Assembly (NCBI GenBank): GCA_946902875.1
Contig: OX336343.1
Span: 10,219,754-10,283,753 of the forward strand
Length of the DNA stretch: 64,000 bases
Direction of reading: 5' to 3'
Source of the DNA: Nematopogon swammerdamellus
Lineage: Eukaryota > Arthropoda > Insecta > Lepidoptera > Adelidae
Shown: positions 1 through 10,300 of the stretch, piece after piece
Position numbering within the stretch: the first letter of the stretch is position 1
Layout of the letters: each line of letters begins with the position of its first letter
Notes under the pieces: generated by a model
What the model was told of the DNA's origin: nothing
Seen by the model: only the letters and a program-made list of their open reading frames with translations
The model's database searches: none
Translations under genes and position numbers: made by a program

Positions 1-740
1 CGAGCTGCGTTCAGGAAGACTATAAACCTTCTCGAATAAATTAAGTAATCGTGGCCAAGACCGAAGGCCGAGCTGCGTTCAGGAAGACCATAAACCTTCT
101 CGAAGAAAGTAAGTATCTAAGGGCGAGGCCGAAGGCCGAGCTGCGTTCAGGAAGACTATAAACCTTCTTGATGAAAGTAAGTACCTAACTGAGGGCGAGG
201 CCGAAGGCCGAGCTGCGTCCAGGAAGACTATAAACCTTCTTGATGAAAGTAAGTACCTAACTGAGGGCGACGCCGAAGGCCGAGCTGCGTTCAGGAAGAC
301 CATAAACCTTCTCGAAGAAAGTAAAAGGGTGAGGCCGAAGGTCGGGCTGCGTTCAGGAAGAGCATAAACCTTCTCGAAGAAATTAAGTAATTGAGGGCGA
401 GGCCGAAGGCCGAGCTTTGTTCAGGAAGACTATAAACCGTCTTGAAGAAAGTAAGTAACTATCGCCCATAGTTACTTACTGTCATCGAGAAGGTTTAGTT
501 TCTTCCAGAATACAGCTTGGCCTTCGGCCACGCCCTTAGTTACTTACTTTCTTCGAGAAGGATTATAGTCTTCCTGAACGCAGCTCGACCTTAGGCCTCG
601 CCCTCAGTTACTTACTTTCTTCGAGAAGGTTGAAGGTCTTCCTGAACGCAGCTCGGCCTTCGGCCTCGCCCTTTGTTGCTTATTTTCTTCGAAACGGTTT
701 AACCTCTTCCTGTTCGCCCTCCGGTCCCGGCCTAAGTTAC
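1..740. repeat. Inverted tandem repeat array (62-72 bp units)
   Basis: About seven units of 62 to 72 bp run from position 1 to about 455. Each contains a piece like GAGGCCGAAGGCCGAGCTGC, then a TTCAGGAAGAC block, then a CCTTCTCGAAGAAAGTAAGT block. From about 470 the same unit continues in reverse orientation for about four more copies, so the array is head-to-head around 455-475. Open frames here (for example 79-303 minus) are by-products of a unit length divisible by three. The same unit reappears, degenerate, at 57350-57780 and inside the 134-bp array at 58378-58850. Confidence 0.85.
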
Positions 741-1139
741 TTTTTTTTTGTCTTGAGAGAAGCGCAGCGCTTCTCTCAAGACATTCTCATCGTCGTAACT
801 TTTAAACTATTTGTCCAAATTACTTAGTGTAACAGCCAAAGTTTATCTACTTTAAATACCAGAAGCGATAAAAGTATGTATTTTGATAAGAATTAATTCA
901 AAACTATTAAATGTGCATTGTAATACAGTATCCAATTTAAATGTATTTTTGCTTCACTATTTTGGCTATAGTGGCTTCTACATAAAAGGTAGATATGCTG
1001 TCGCGGACTTTTTTTAGAACTATTTTAGAGAAACAACCTCACCATACACTATCTTCGTGTAACTTTAACTGTTTATGCAGCGCACGCCGAGATAGCTCTC
1101 AGAAGGCAGGATTTTTTTTCGACTTACTTGACATTTATC

Positions 1140-1262
1140 GATATTTGGGCAAATTTACATAATGTCTTTATAAATTATAGCCTTTTTGATGTATAAGCTA
1201 TAGTACTGTAAAGGCTCATCAAAATCTGTTCAGTAGTTTTTGCGTGAAAGAGGAATATTAGC
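1140..1262 (+). repeat. Dispersed repeat fragment
   Basis: The stretch around 1189-1256 matches 33048-33115 nearly base for base in the same orientation (a segment containing AAGCTATAGTACTGTAAAG and a GCGTGAAAGAGGAA end). At the second site it forms the end of a longer element that starts with a CTAGCTTTTGCCCG motif. No coding capacity is visible. Confidence 0.6.
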
Positions 1263-1269
1263 GCGGCTG

Positions 1270-1700
1270 CTCGGTTCGCTGTTGAGTTTATAGGCCGCGC
1301 CTCCCGCGCGCCGCCGCGGCCGCCCCGCTCCGCCGCGCCGCCAACTGCCGCTCGCTCGGTAAATACCTATGTATAGTACTAAGGCGCGCGGATTGAACAT
1401 ATCGGTTTGTATGGGAGCAACATCTTAGCGTAACCGGAACTGAATTTTATGTAGCCTATCCTGTGTCCCATATAGTTAAATGTGCTTGTACAAAGTTTCA
1501 TCGAATTCGGATGATCGGTTTAAGAGTTATGGCGGAACATACATACATACATACAGAAAAGATTTCTAAAAATCGTCAATTTAGCTTTAGTATCATACAT
1601 AGAGGCTACAAACTCAATATTTCCTAAAACAAAGTAACTTACTCCATGACCACCCCTTACAGATTTATTATTAGTATTGATTGATTGATTGTTGTTTATT
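1270..1700 (-). repeat. Dispersed repeat with GC-rich end, copy 1
   Basis: A GC-rich block (1270-1370, rich in CCGCC) is followed by an AT-rich part that is the reverse complement of 56540-56960 over several hundred bases. Shared landmarks are the segment around ATTTCTAAAAATCGTCAATTT and the GTTATGGCGGAACATACATA region. It is an interspersed element of unknown class. Confidence 0.65.
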
Positions 1701-2229
1701 GTATAATTTCATCCATAGGTAGGTAGTTCTAGGGTCATAGGGTAGATTAGATACCTAACCACGCTTGGACATGTCGAAGAACTGACAAACAAACTTCGCA
1801 AACAAGTCACAATGTTTTGTTAGTAGGTAGGTACTAGGTACCTGCTTATTATAAGTTATAAGTATTATAAAGTAAGTTACAAAAATTAACCCATACTACC
1901 GCTCACAAGAACATTTACAGCATAAACATGAATACTTACTCAAGAATCTGACCACTCTACCTATTTACATAGGTACCTATATATGGCATATTATATAGTA
2001 TATGCTAATAAGATCCTTTGAATGTATTCGTGATGACAATTGCGTTTAGAGGCACGCACACATGTTTACCGACAGGTATCATGTTTCATCGCTCGCAGTT
2101 TGTCTCTTCAAGTGTTTACTTCGGTGTCCACAGCCACACTGCTATTTATTTTCAACTATATTATTATTCAACTTGCGTACATATAGGTAAGTGATCGATT
2201 TTACTATTGGTTTCCGTAATAAAACAACA

Positions 2230-2466
2230 AAAAAACTTCTAAGATCAAGTGGCAGTGGGCTGGGCACGTCAGGCGATGAGAGTTGGACTAACCGTGTCCT
2301 ACACTGGCGGCCGTGGACAGGAAAACGAAGTGTGGGAAGACCACCCGCCAGTTGGGACGACATCAAGTACGCTGGCGGAAAGCAGCGGTTCCGTACTGCT
2401 GAAGGACTGGAGGAAAATTGGAGAGGTGTGTGTCCAGCAGTGGACGCATACACGCTGACTGACTGA
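2230..2466 (+). mobile_element. RTE-type LINE 3' end fragment
   Basis: The frame at 2191-2466 encodes a tail containing VLHWRPWTGKRSVGRPPASW and then a CPAVDAYT ending, which is the C-terminal signature of insect RTE-type reverse transcriptases. The same tail occurs at 46221-46510 after a recognisable RT domain. The element is 5' truncated and frameshifted, with no catalytic residues left. Confidence 0.75.
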
Positions 2467-2532
2467 CATTTATTTTAATATACCTAGTCATTTTCTACAT
2501 TACGAGCAATATTACATAATTCATATAAGTAA

Positions 2533-2906
2533 GCGGCGGGTGGCCGAGTGGTTTAGGCATCGGCTTCTCATGCGAGAGGTCCGAGGTTCGAATCGTTGAG
2601 TTTTTTCTGACGAAAAAATTTACGTGCATACCTACACCTGCTGCTTCACCGTTCGGAACCGGTGTAAAATTACTGTAGGTCCATTCCCTTGCCCCTTACT
2701 AGGTGGTAGACTGGGTTGATACCACCGTACTGGATGTAAGATGGCCGAATAGCAGCCTCGGTTGTGTTCTCCTCTAGTCCAGTATAGCCAGCAATCCAGA
2801 GAAGTCTCCGGTATGGCACCTACATTCTCGGAGGTGATATTGGCTGGTCGGAGCATGTGCTTTGGCCCCTCCGACTCAGCCAACCATATCGGAAAACATA
2901 AAAAAA
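2533..2906 (+). mobile_element. tRNA-derived SINE, family T, complete copy
   Basis: The head carries an A box (TGGCCGAGTGGTTTAGGC) and a B box (GGTTCGAATC) with tRNA-like spacing. An about 300-bp body follows and ends in an A-rich tail near 2905. The reverse-complement copy lies at 57837-58236, and partial copies lie at 7890-8105, 34199-34300 and 42003-42160. The tRNA-like head is not a functional tRNA gene, because it runs straight into the SINE body. Confidence 0.8.
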
Positions 2907-3261
2907 AGTAGGTAGTTGTTTGTGTGCAATTTCTACGATATCCTAGCTAGATGTTAATTTACCTTTCAACACTTCAGCAAAATGTTCCTAAACAGTAATT
3001 TAGGCACCTAATGTAGTGATGTACACGCAGACGTTTAGATTTTGCCCTCATTAGAGCACTCGGTGTAATGTTGACGCTTCAGTCAGGAAGAGCACAATTA
3101 TAAAGCAATTTACTGCGAGATTCACATCCATTTGCACATGATAATCTGTTGTTTTTTTATGGTGAACATAATGTTATTATTCTATAACATAATTTTGTAT
3201 AGACTTGACATTTTGCTTTCATAGCGTGAGCGGAGCCAAGCGCGGATCTACGTCTTGGTCT

Positions 3262-3288
3262 GGGGGGGGGGGGGGGGGGGGGGGGGGG
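3262..3288 (+). repeat. Poly-G tract (27 G)
   Basis: An uninterrupted run of about 27 G lies in otherwise ordinary DNA. The exact length is likely unreliable in assembly. A second run of about 21 G occurs at 41952-41972. Confidence 0.9.
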
Positions 3289-3461
3289 TTTCTAACTGCT
3301 GAGTATCATAGTTACAGTATGCATTTTTACGGGCTGCCGAATAAAGATAAGTTTTTCAATGAAGATGTAAATAAATAACACATAAAATAAAGTTTTTTTA
3401 AATTTCAAATGATATTACACAATCAAATTCATTACAGACGGACTGACTTTGTACTAGGCTC

Positions 3462-3690
3462 CCGACAGGAAAATGGAATGTGGGAAGACCACCCGCTTGC
3501 CACAGTGACGTTGACCTGCAGCCACAAAAAGAAAAATGCTTGTGGGCTTCAAATTTGTTAAATCTAAACCATGGCGTGATGCTGTGTCACGTCGGCGAAA
3601 AGTAGTGGTTCCGTATCGGTGAAAGCCGGGAGGATTGGAGAAAAATTGGAGAGGCGTATGTCCAGCAGTGGACGCTTACTGACTTGACTT
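3462..3690 (+). mobile_element. RTE-type LINE tail interrupted by foreign DNA
   Basis: The sequence begins like the RTE tail at 2330-2350 (a GTGGGAAGACCACCCGC segment) and ends like it (a GTCCAGCAGTGGACGC segment near 3660). Between about 3494 and 3590 the expected RTE sequence is replaced. About 50 bp of the replacement nearly matches the SNX8 last intron/exon boundary at 4331-4385. Confidence 0.65.
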
Positions 3691-3966
3691 GCTGCAATAA
3701 CGTCACTACAAGAGACTATTTTTAACCATGTCGAAACCAATGGTTTAAGGCCCATTGTCTTCAATGGGAACTGGTCGGAATGATGTATGTCGTTACGTAG
3801 ACTCATCTTCTGAAACATTTTGCGTCAAAATAAATTATTGTTGTTTTTATATTGTCTGTTTATATTTTACTGTTAGTTTTAAGATTTTATTATTTGACTG
3901 TAATATTAGAATGTTAGTACCTATTTACGTATTATGTAATGTGTGGGACTTGCGCCTGAAATAAAT

Positions 3967-3972
3967 TTTATT
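3967..3972 (-). promoter_or_regulatory. Candidate SNX8 polyadenylation signal
   Basis: AATAAA on the minus strand lies about 150 bases downstream of the SNX8 stop codon at 4122. It is the first canonical signal after the stop, but the local DNA is AT-rich, so chance is possible. Confidence 0.4.
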
Positions 3973-4121
3973 ATTATTGCATTTTTATTAACATTTATCT
4001 GGTTTTCCTGTAATCAATTGCATTGTTCATCAAACACCCTCCATCCCGTATATTTTTTTAATCTTTTAGTTTAAAAGGGACAGGATCAAATAAAACTGGC
4101 ACATAACAAGAAACAGTTTAA

Positions 4122-4353
4122 TCATGGTATCCTAGTGCCGGTGTCTCGTTGGAGCGCCTTGCAGAGATCAGACCAGAGCGTCGCGACGCGCGCGTGCGTG
4201 ACCGCGTGACTGTGCATCAGCTCGGGCAGCGACTCGAGCGAGGCGAGCGCGTACGCGCGCGCGACCCGCGACTCGTGCGCTGCGCAACCTAGCGCGTAGC
4301 AGTGCCGCGCGCGCAACACCGACGCCGCGCCCGCTTGCGACAGTGACGTTGAC
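4122..4353 (-). CDS. SNX8: SNX8 exon 7 (stop)
   Basis: The exon is 232 nt with a GGCTGCAG acceptor preceded by a T-rich tract. It encodes STSLSQAGAAS and the C-terminal BAR helix containing LRARHCYALGCAAHESRVA and VATLWSDLCKALQ. The stop codon is at 4122-4124. About 20 bp of this exon plus its acceptor are duplicated near 3494-3545. Confidence 0.87.
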
Positions 4354-7300
4354 CTGCAGCCACAAAAAGAAAAATTCTTGTGGGCAATCTCCGGTGCGGG
4401 CTCCTGTCAGTGACGTGCTGGCTGCCGGAGGAGCTAGCACGTCCTTTTGAGAACGGGTCCCATAGAGGACTCGAAACGTCGAGCTGCAGCGATGCGCTCG
4501 CCATTATCGCACCGGTAAGCCGAGTTCATTATTTAATATGAGTGACGGTGCGGGACTAAAAACTGATGTTGTTGTTGTTTTGGTTTGGGGTTGGCTCTAG
4601 GCCTGCAAACGAATCCCGCTTGGTTGGTGACCTTCGTGCAAAACCCCCCAGATGTGGACGATGTGAGTGAAGCCATGTAAGATAAGAAAAAAGTAATGTT
4701 CATTGATACCTGGAGGCGGCGCGCGCGCGCTCGGCGTGCAGGCCGCGCGTGAGGCGCGTGCAGAGGTCGCGGTGCGCGCCGACCGCGTCGAGCGCCAGCC
4801 GCAGCCGCTGCCCGCCCTCCGTCTCCACGTGGAGCCGCTCCTCGTCACTCGCGCGCCCCGCTAGCCTGAAGCACACCATTCACTATTCACTCACACGCAA
4901 CCCACGAACCATACCATACAACTCGTATCTATACTCTAACCCCTCTACACCTCCCGCCTCACAGACCTCCACATTGCGCGGACATTAAGAGCATAGTCTA
5001 CGTGTCGGCGTCTCATACTGACGTATTCCAACGAAGCTATGTCTCTGTAGGAACAATTTATCCAAATATATTTTTAAAAATTTGTAAAAACACATACATA
5101 CATACCACACGCTGTATACCGACAATCGGGGTAAGCAGAGTAATCAATGTTGTGCTGCAAGTACTCTTGTAAATTACAGCACAACACCGACCACCGCACG
5201 TTAAGCAAAGTATTAGGACAAGATCTAAGACCCACCTGCTGCATGACTCGGGGAAGAACCGTGCCAAGGTGAGAGTGGCTAACCCGTCGCCCTTTAGCAC
5301 GACACCTTGTTCTTATATCCCTTAGTCTGGAAGGAATTATTAGAGTATACAGCGAAGACGGGCAGACTGGACCACCATGAGCAGGGAGTAGACGACGGCA
5401 GCAGGTAATTCCCCCCAGCCCCTCCGGGATAAGCGATATAGTCCCAACTTAGTGGACCTGATCGCCGAACTGACCCCGCCAGTCCTCCCACCAAGAACTA
5501 TATATATATCCCTTAGTCGCCTTTTACGACATGCAATGGGAGAGATGTAGTGGGGCTATTCATTTCAAGTACTGGCCCTGGATAGCCGCGCTAATGGCCA
5601 GATATTCTCCAAGTGTGATGTATTGCCGACTGAAACAATAAATAAACTGAAACTCTCGTAAACCAAGCAAAGCTCCAATCTGCAGGTGCAAGGGAACTCA
5701 CGTGGCGGCCCTGCGGAGCGCCTGGCGGACACGGAGCCAGGCGGGCGCGTGGTCGGCGGCGGGCGCGGGCGCCGGGGGAGCCGACAGCGCCGCCAGCGCG
5801 GCCCCCAGCTCGCACACCTCTGATCTCTCCGCTGCACTGCGCTCCTCCGCTACGCATACCGTTACACATTTCAATTACAAATCAACCCAAAATCCAACAA
5901 CGCTGTACCTACCTACTGTTTTCAACGTATTAATTATGAATCGTATTCATGCATGCATAACATTAAGTCTGTTTCCCAGTGGGGTAGGCAGAGACAACGA
6001 TCTCCACGTGCCACGCTCCTGACACATTCCTGACTTGCCACCTCTTCCACATTTGTGATGTTCTTTAAACATGCTCGTCGATTACGGGTTCTACGCACTT
6101 GGTCCTCTTTGAGCTTTTAACACACATTGGCTCAATAAATCTCTTTAGTTAGTCTCCTATTATCCATTCTTTCAAAATGACTGAACCACCGATGCATTCC
6201 TTTCTCAATCCTCGTCACTATATCTACTTAAGGCCACAATGCTCTCGCACTACATACATACATACATATCACACACGCTGAATCCCGACAATCGGGGTAA
6301 GCAGAGTAATCGGTGTTGTACTGCAAGAACTCTGGTAAATTACAGCGCAACACCGACCACCACGTTTCGCAAAGTATTCAAACAAGATTCAATCGATCAA
6401 GCACGTAAGGCACGAAGGCCACCTGCTGCATGACTCGGTGGAAGTACCGTGCCAAGGTGAGAGGTGGCGAACCTATCGCCCTTTAGCACGGCATCTGCAA
6501 TGCTTTCGCACTACACTATTTCTTAATCTATGTTTCATATCTATACCACACATAACATCCATAACGGCACGGCTTCGCCTGCCAGGCCCAACTTACACGT
6601 ACTTCAGTGCAGGGGCCAGCACTCCATGGACAGCCAAACGCGCCCTAGTGGACATACTTTTTCACATTCTGGGTGTTAGGCTCAAATCGTACCCGACTGG
6701 ATTAGTACCACCGTTTAACAGTCACCTCTATGTAATTGGAGTAACGGACAGTCCACTGTGCAGAGCATGCCTGCAGGCGGACGAGACACCCACACACGTG
6801 CTGCTGGAGTGCGAGGAAGTGGCAGACATAAGGGCGAAGGAGCTGGGAGGCCCTACTACACTTCGAGACCGTGCGGGGCGCCAAGACCCAAAGAGAGTGT
6901 GCCGCCTCCTGGAAGAACTCGGCTGGTTGGAGTAAGGCCGTAGGACGCGCAAAAGGCCTGCATTGGAGCGGGCCTAAGCGCGGAGAACGAGTCCGAACAA
7001 AGGAAGGTGTGGATCTAAGCTTGCGATGGCTTCACCGAACATATCCGGGCCCATCGGCAGTAGAGGAGGGTATTAATCGAGGCCGGGACTAGCGAGTGGC
7101 CACTCTAAATTTCCCGCGCATGCTTCACGTTTCGGCTCGCTTCAAGCCCTCGTCAGCTAGTCTGCGTTGACTAGGACGCGGGGAAACCACCAGTCCCGCT
7201 CTCGACCTCCCTCTCTCTACCTATCCATATTCAGTAGGATGCTACCAGTGACGTTTTCGAAGCTCTCTCCATATATGAGCTTAGCGTCGATCTTGGGAGC

Positions 7301-10300
7301 CCTAGATTCTTGAAGAGACTGTAGAGCGACTTCGCTGGTAGTCCTCTTGCTCCGACTTCCACAGCGAAGAGATCAGTCTTGAATCCGTTTCTCACAATCC
7401 GGCCTACTAAGTTGCAGTACTTGTTAAGTTTGATGTTGTGGTCCTTCGGTATGTTACTTTCCCATGGAACTGTAAGTTCAACAAGTACTACATGCTTTGT
7501 CGCTTTTGAGAATATGAGTATATCCGGTCTTAATGCTGTGGTACAGATTTCCGAAGGCATTTGGTAATGCTTCTCATGTGTGTCCATCAACAATTCCAAA
7601 TCCTTTGCTGCTCCCAAAATTGAAGAAGGTTTAGTCCTATCTTTGGGCAGCTTATTGGCTCCAGGTTTCACAAAGTTGACCTTCTGGAAGCCGCTACTGG
7701 TTTGCCCTTTCCTGGTCCGTGCAATTGACAGGTTGATGGCCTCTCTGATGATTTGGAGGACTTTATCATGACGGTAGGAATACTGGCCTCGCTCAAGTAG
7801 TATTTTGCATCCGCATAACAAATGTTTGGCCGTGCCTACGAACTCCTTACATGACGGGCATAGTCTATTTGTATACATAGTACATAGTACATAGTACCAC
7901 CGTGTGTACATGTGTACATAGTACCAACGTACGGGGCGTAAGATGGCCGCATAGCAGGCTCGGCTGTGTTCTCCTCTAGTCCAGTATAGCCAGCAATACA
8001 ATAGGAAAGTGTCTGGTATGACACCTTCTCGGAGGTGATATTGTCTGGTTGGAGCGTGTACTCTGGCCCCTCGGAGTCAGCCACCCATACCGGATTACAT
8101 AATAAAAATCTTCTCTAGATTTCCATCACATGGACATATTATTTTATTTATTTATTTATTTTAAACACTGACAGCTGTTAGCTGGTGCGTGTATTCTGTT
8201 TTTTTTATTTATGAGTGCACTTGTATCATTTTTAAGTATTAAGTATTTTTGTTTTGCTTTTTTTTCTTATAGGTTTCTTACTTCTTTAAAAAAAAGAAGT
8301 AACTTCAGACCGCTATCCCAACCCCTTCCCCCAGATATATGAATTAATTAATTTGTTCCAACCTATCTATCATTCTCAATGGTCACATTGCATTCGGGCA
8401 CAATCTCATTCCTCTCCAGTCACAAACGCACAAGGCTTGGAAGTGTACAACGTACTGACCGTGTGCGAAAAGCTGAGCGAGGCGAGCTAGTCCAAGTTGG
8501 ATCAGACGTAGCTGCTCCTGTTCTGAGCTGAATGCATTCGTCATCTCCTCCGTGACACATTCCTGCAGAAACAAAAATTACTAATATAAGTACATCCAAG
8601 CGAGGGAGAATCAAGCAGCAAGCCATGTCTTCTTGTTGCGAAGACGCAGGATTTTTTTTTCTTTTTTTTTTATGGAAACTGACACGGTTGGCTACATCGC
8701 CTACAACATGTGATGTCAGGCCATAACACCGGGTGAACTTGGTGCCACGTCAGTGCTTCCCTTAGGTCGTGCCGGCTACACTGAACTGGACTGAAAGCAC
8801 AAACTATTTACATATCCGTTTCGACCGACCTTTCATTCAGTGCGGTGGTACCAATCCGGGCGGGTTAAACCCTACCACCTAGTAAGGTAAGAAGGGAAGG
8901 GACCTAAAGTTCAACGTGGAATCCGAACCACGGTCAGCCTCCAACGGTGGTGACCGTTATAGATACCGTATGTAGATGAATGAACAGAAGAGGACGTACG
9001 GACTGTGTGAGCTCGGCGGCGGCGAGGGTGAACTCGTCGTGCTGCGGCCGCTGGAGGCGCGGCGCGGGCTCGCACAGGAACGCGCGCACGTCCGCGTCGT
9101 GCGCGAGCACCGGGTGCGCCGCCGTCAGCGCCAGCCAGCGCTGCAGCGCCGCGCGCCGCCGCTCCAGGAACACCGCGCTCCCGCCGCCCACCACCACGCG
9201 CTTCGGCGGCAGCCGGCACACTGCCCTGTCACCGCATTATCACAACAGTCAACACTCTTGCGATTTATTTCATTTGTATGGTTACGTACCTCAAAAGGAA
9301 AAAAAAGGAATTCTTATAAAATCACTTTGTTGTGTGTCCATCCGTCTATCCATTCTAGTCAAAGTGACAATGTTCTACACTCACATAAGGTATTAATACC
9401 TCCACTCCTAGATCGGACGGTACCTACCAACTTCAACTGACTGACTGTAACTAATTCAAATTATTTATTATTATATATTTTTTTATTTAAAGCACATCAT
9501 GTGTCGCCTAGCCCCCCATAAAGTGTCTAGCGACGTCCATGGACATTCAGTCGTGTGCGGGGGTTGTGAATGCCATGCCAGCCTAACTGGTGCCTATTCA
9601 CGTCCTCTTGAAGAATCCGCGACTGTACTTGGGGGGACTGTATATGGGCAGGGGAGAGCTTTTAGAGTTTACTGGTTCTGTAAAGAAAAGATCTGCAGAA
9701 CCCATTGGTACGCATCCGCGGTAAGCCCAGGGTGTAGGGATGCAATCCCTGCCCGGTGCGTGTGGTGCGGAGCTGGAAGGGGGACGGCGGAATAGCGTTA
9801 AACAGCTCCTCCGCTTACTACCCATCGAATAAGCGATAGAACACTTAGGGAGCCCACATCTCTATTATAATATTTGTTTCTATTTCATTTAATAAATGGT
9901 ATATTACTTTATATACAGAAAATAACTTTATGTCAACAGTTTTACTGCTATTCACATATCTGACATAGTAATCGAATAGATATTAATGTGGACTACCTAA
10001 TGACTCACTAACCAGCTATTAACTATCTGCACTGACCTTTAAACTATTGTGTAAATTCAATACGGCAGACTTAAGGCCAACTTGATGTGATTGCCAATAA
10101 ATACCGCTGCGAGCAGAATGCCGCCACTTCACGTAACAAGTTGTAAATCTATTGGTCAGATAATGCCTGGTATTCAGACATTAGTCCCCGTATATGGGTA
10201 ATTGAGAAATACATCCCATTTTCTCAATGCGCCCGTATCAAGAGCATACTCTACGATCGGCTTCCCATACGAATACAATCTGACGATCACCTCAAAACGA

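Noticed and set aside
79..303. Repetitive 74-codon minus-strand protein
   Set aside because: Open only because some tandem units have lengths divisible by three; the repeated peptide follows the DNA repeat and the frame breaks in other units.
2533..2600. Functional tRNA gene
   Set aside because: A and B boxes are present, but the sequence runs directly into a SINE body and occurs in several truncated copies. The acceptor stem does not close.
4289..4504. Extra SNX8 exon starting MASASLQLD
   Set aside because: The frame reads through the exon 7 acceptor and pyrimidine tract; it gives no similarity to SNX8 and no phase match.
8976..9440. 154-codon plus-strand ORF
   Set aside because: It is the antisense shadow of SNX8 exon 3; the GC-rich exon lacks stops on the other strand.
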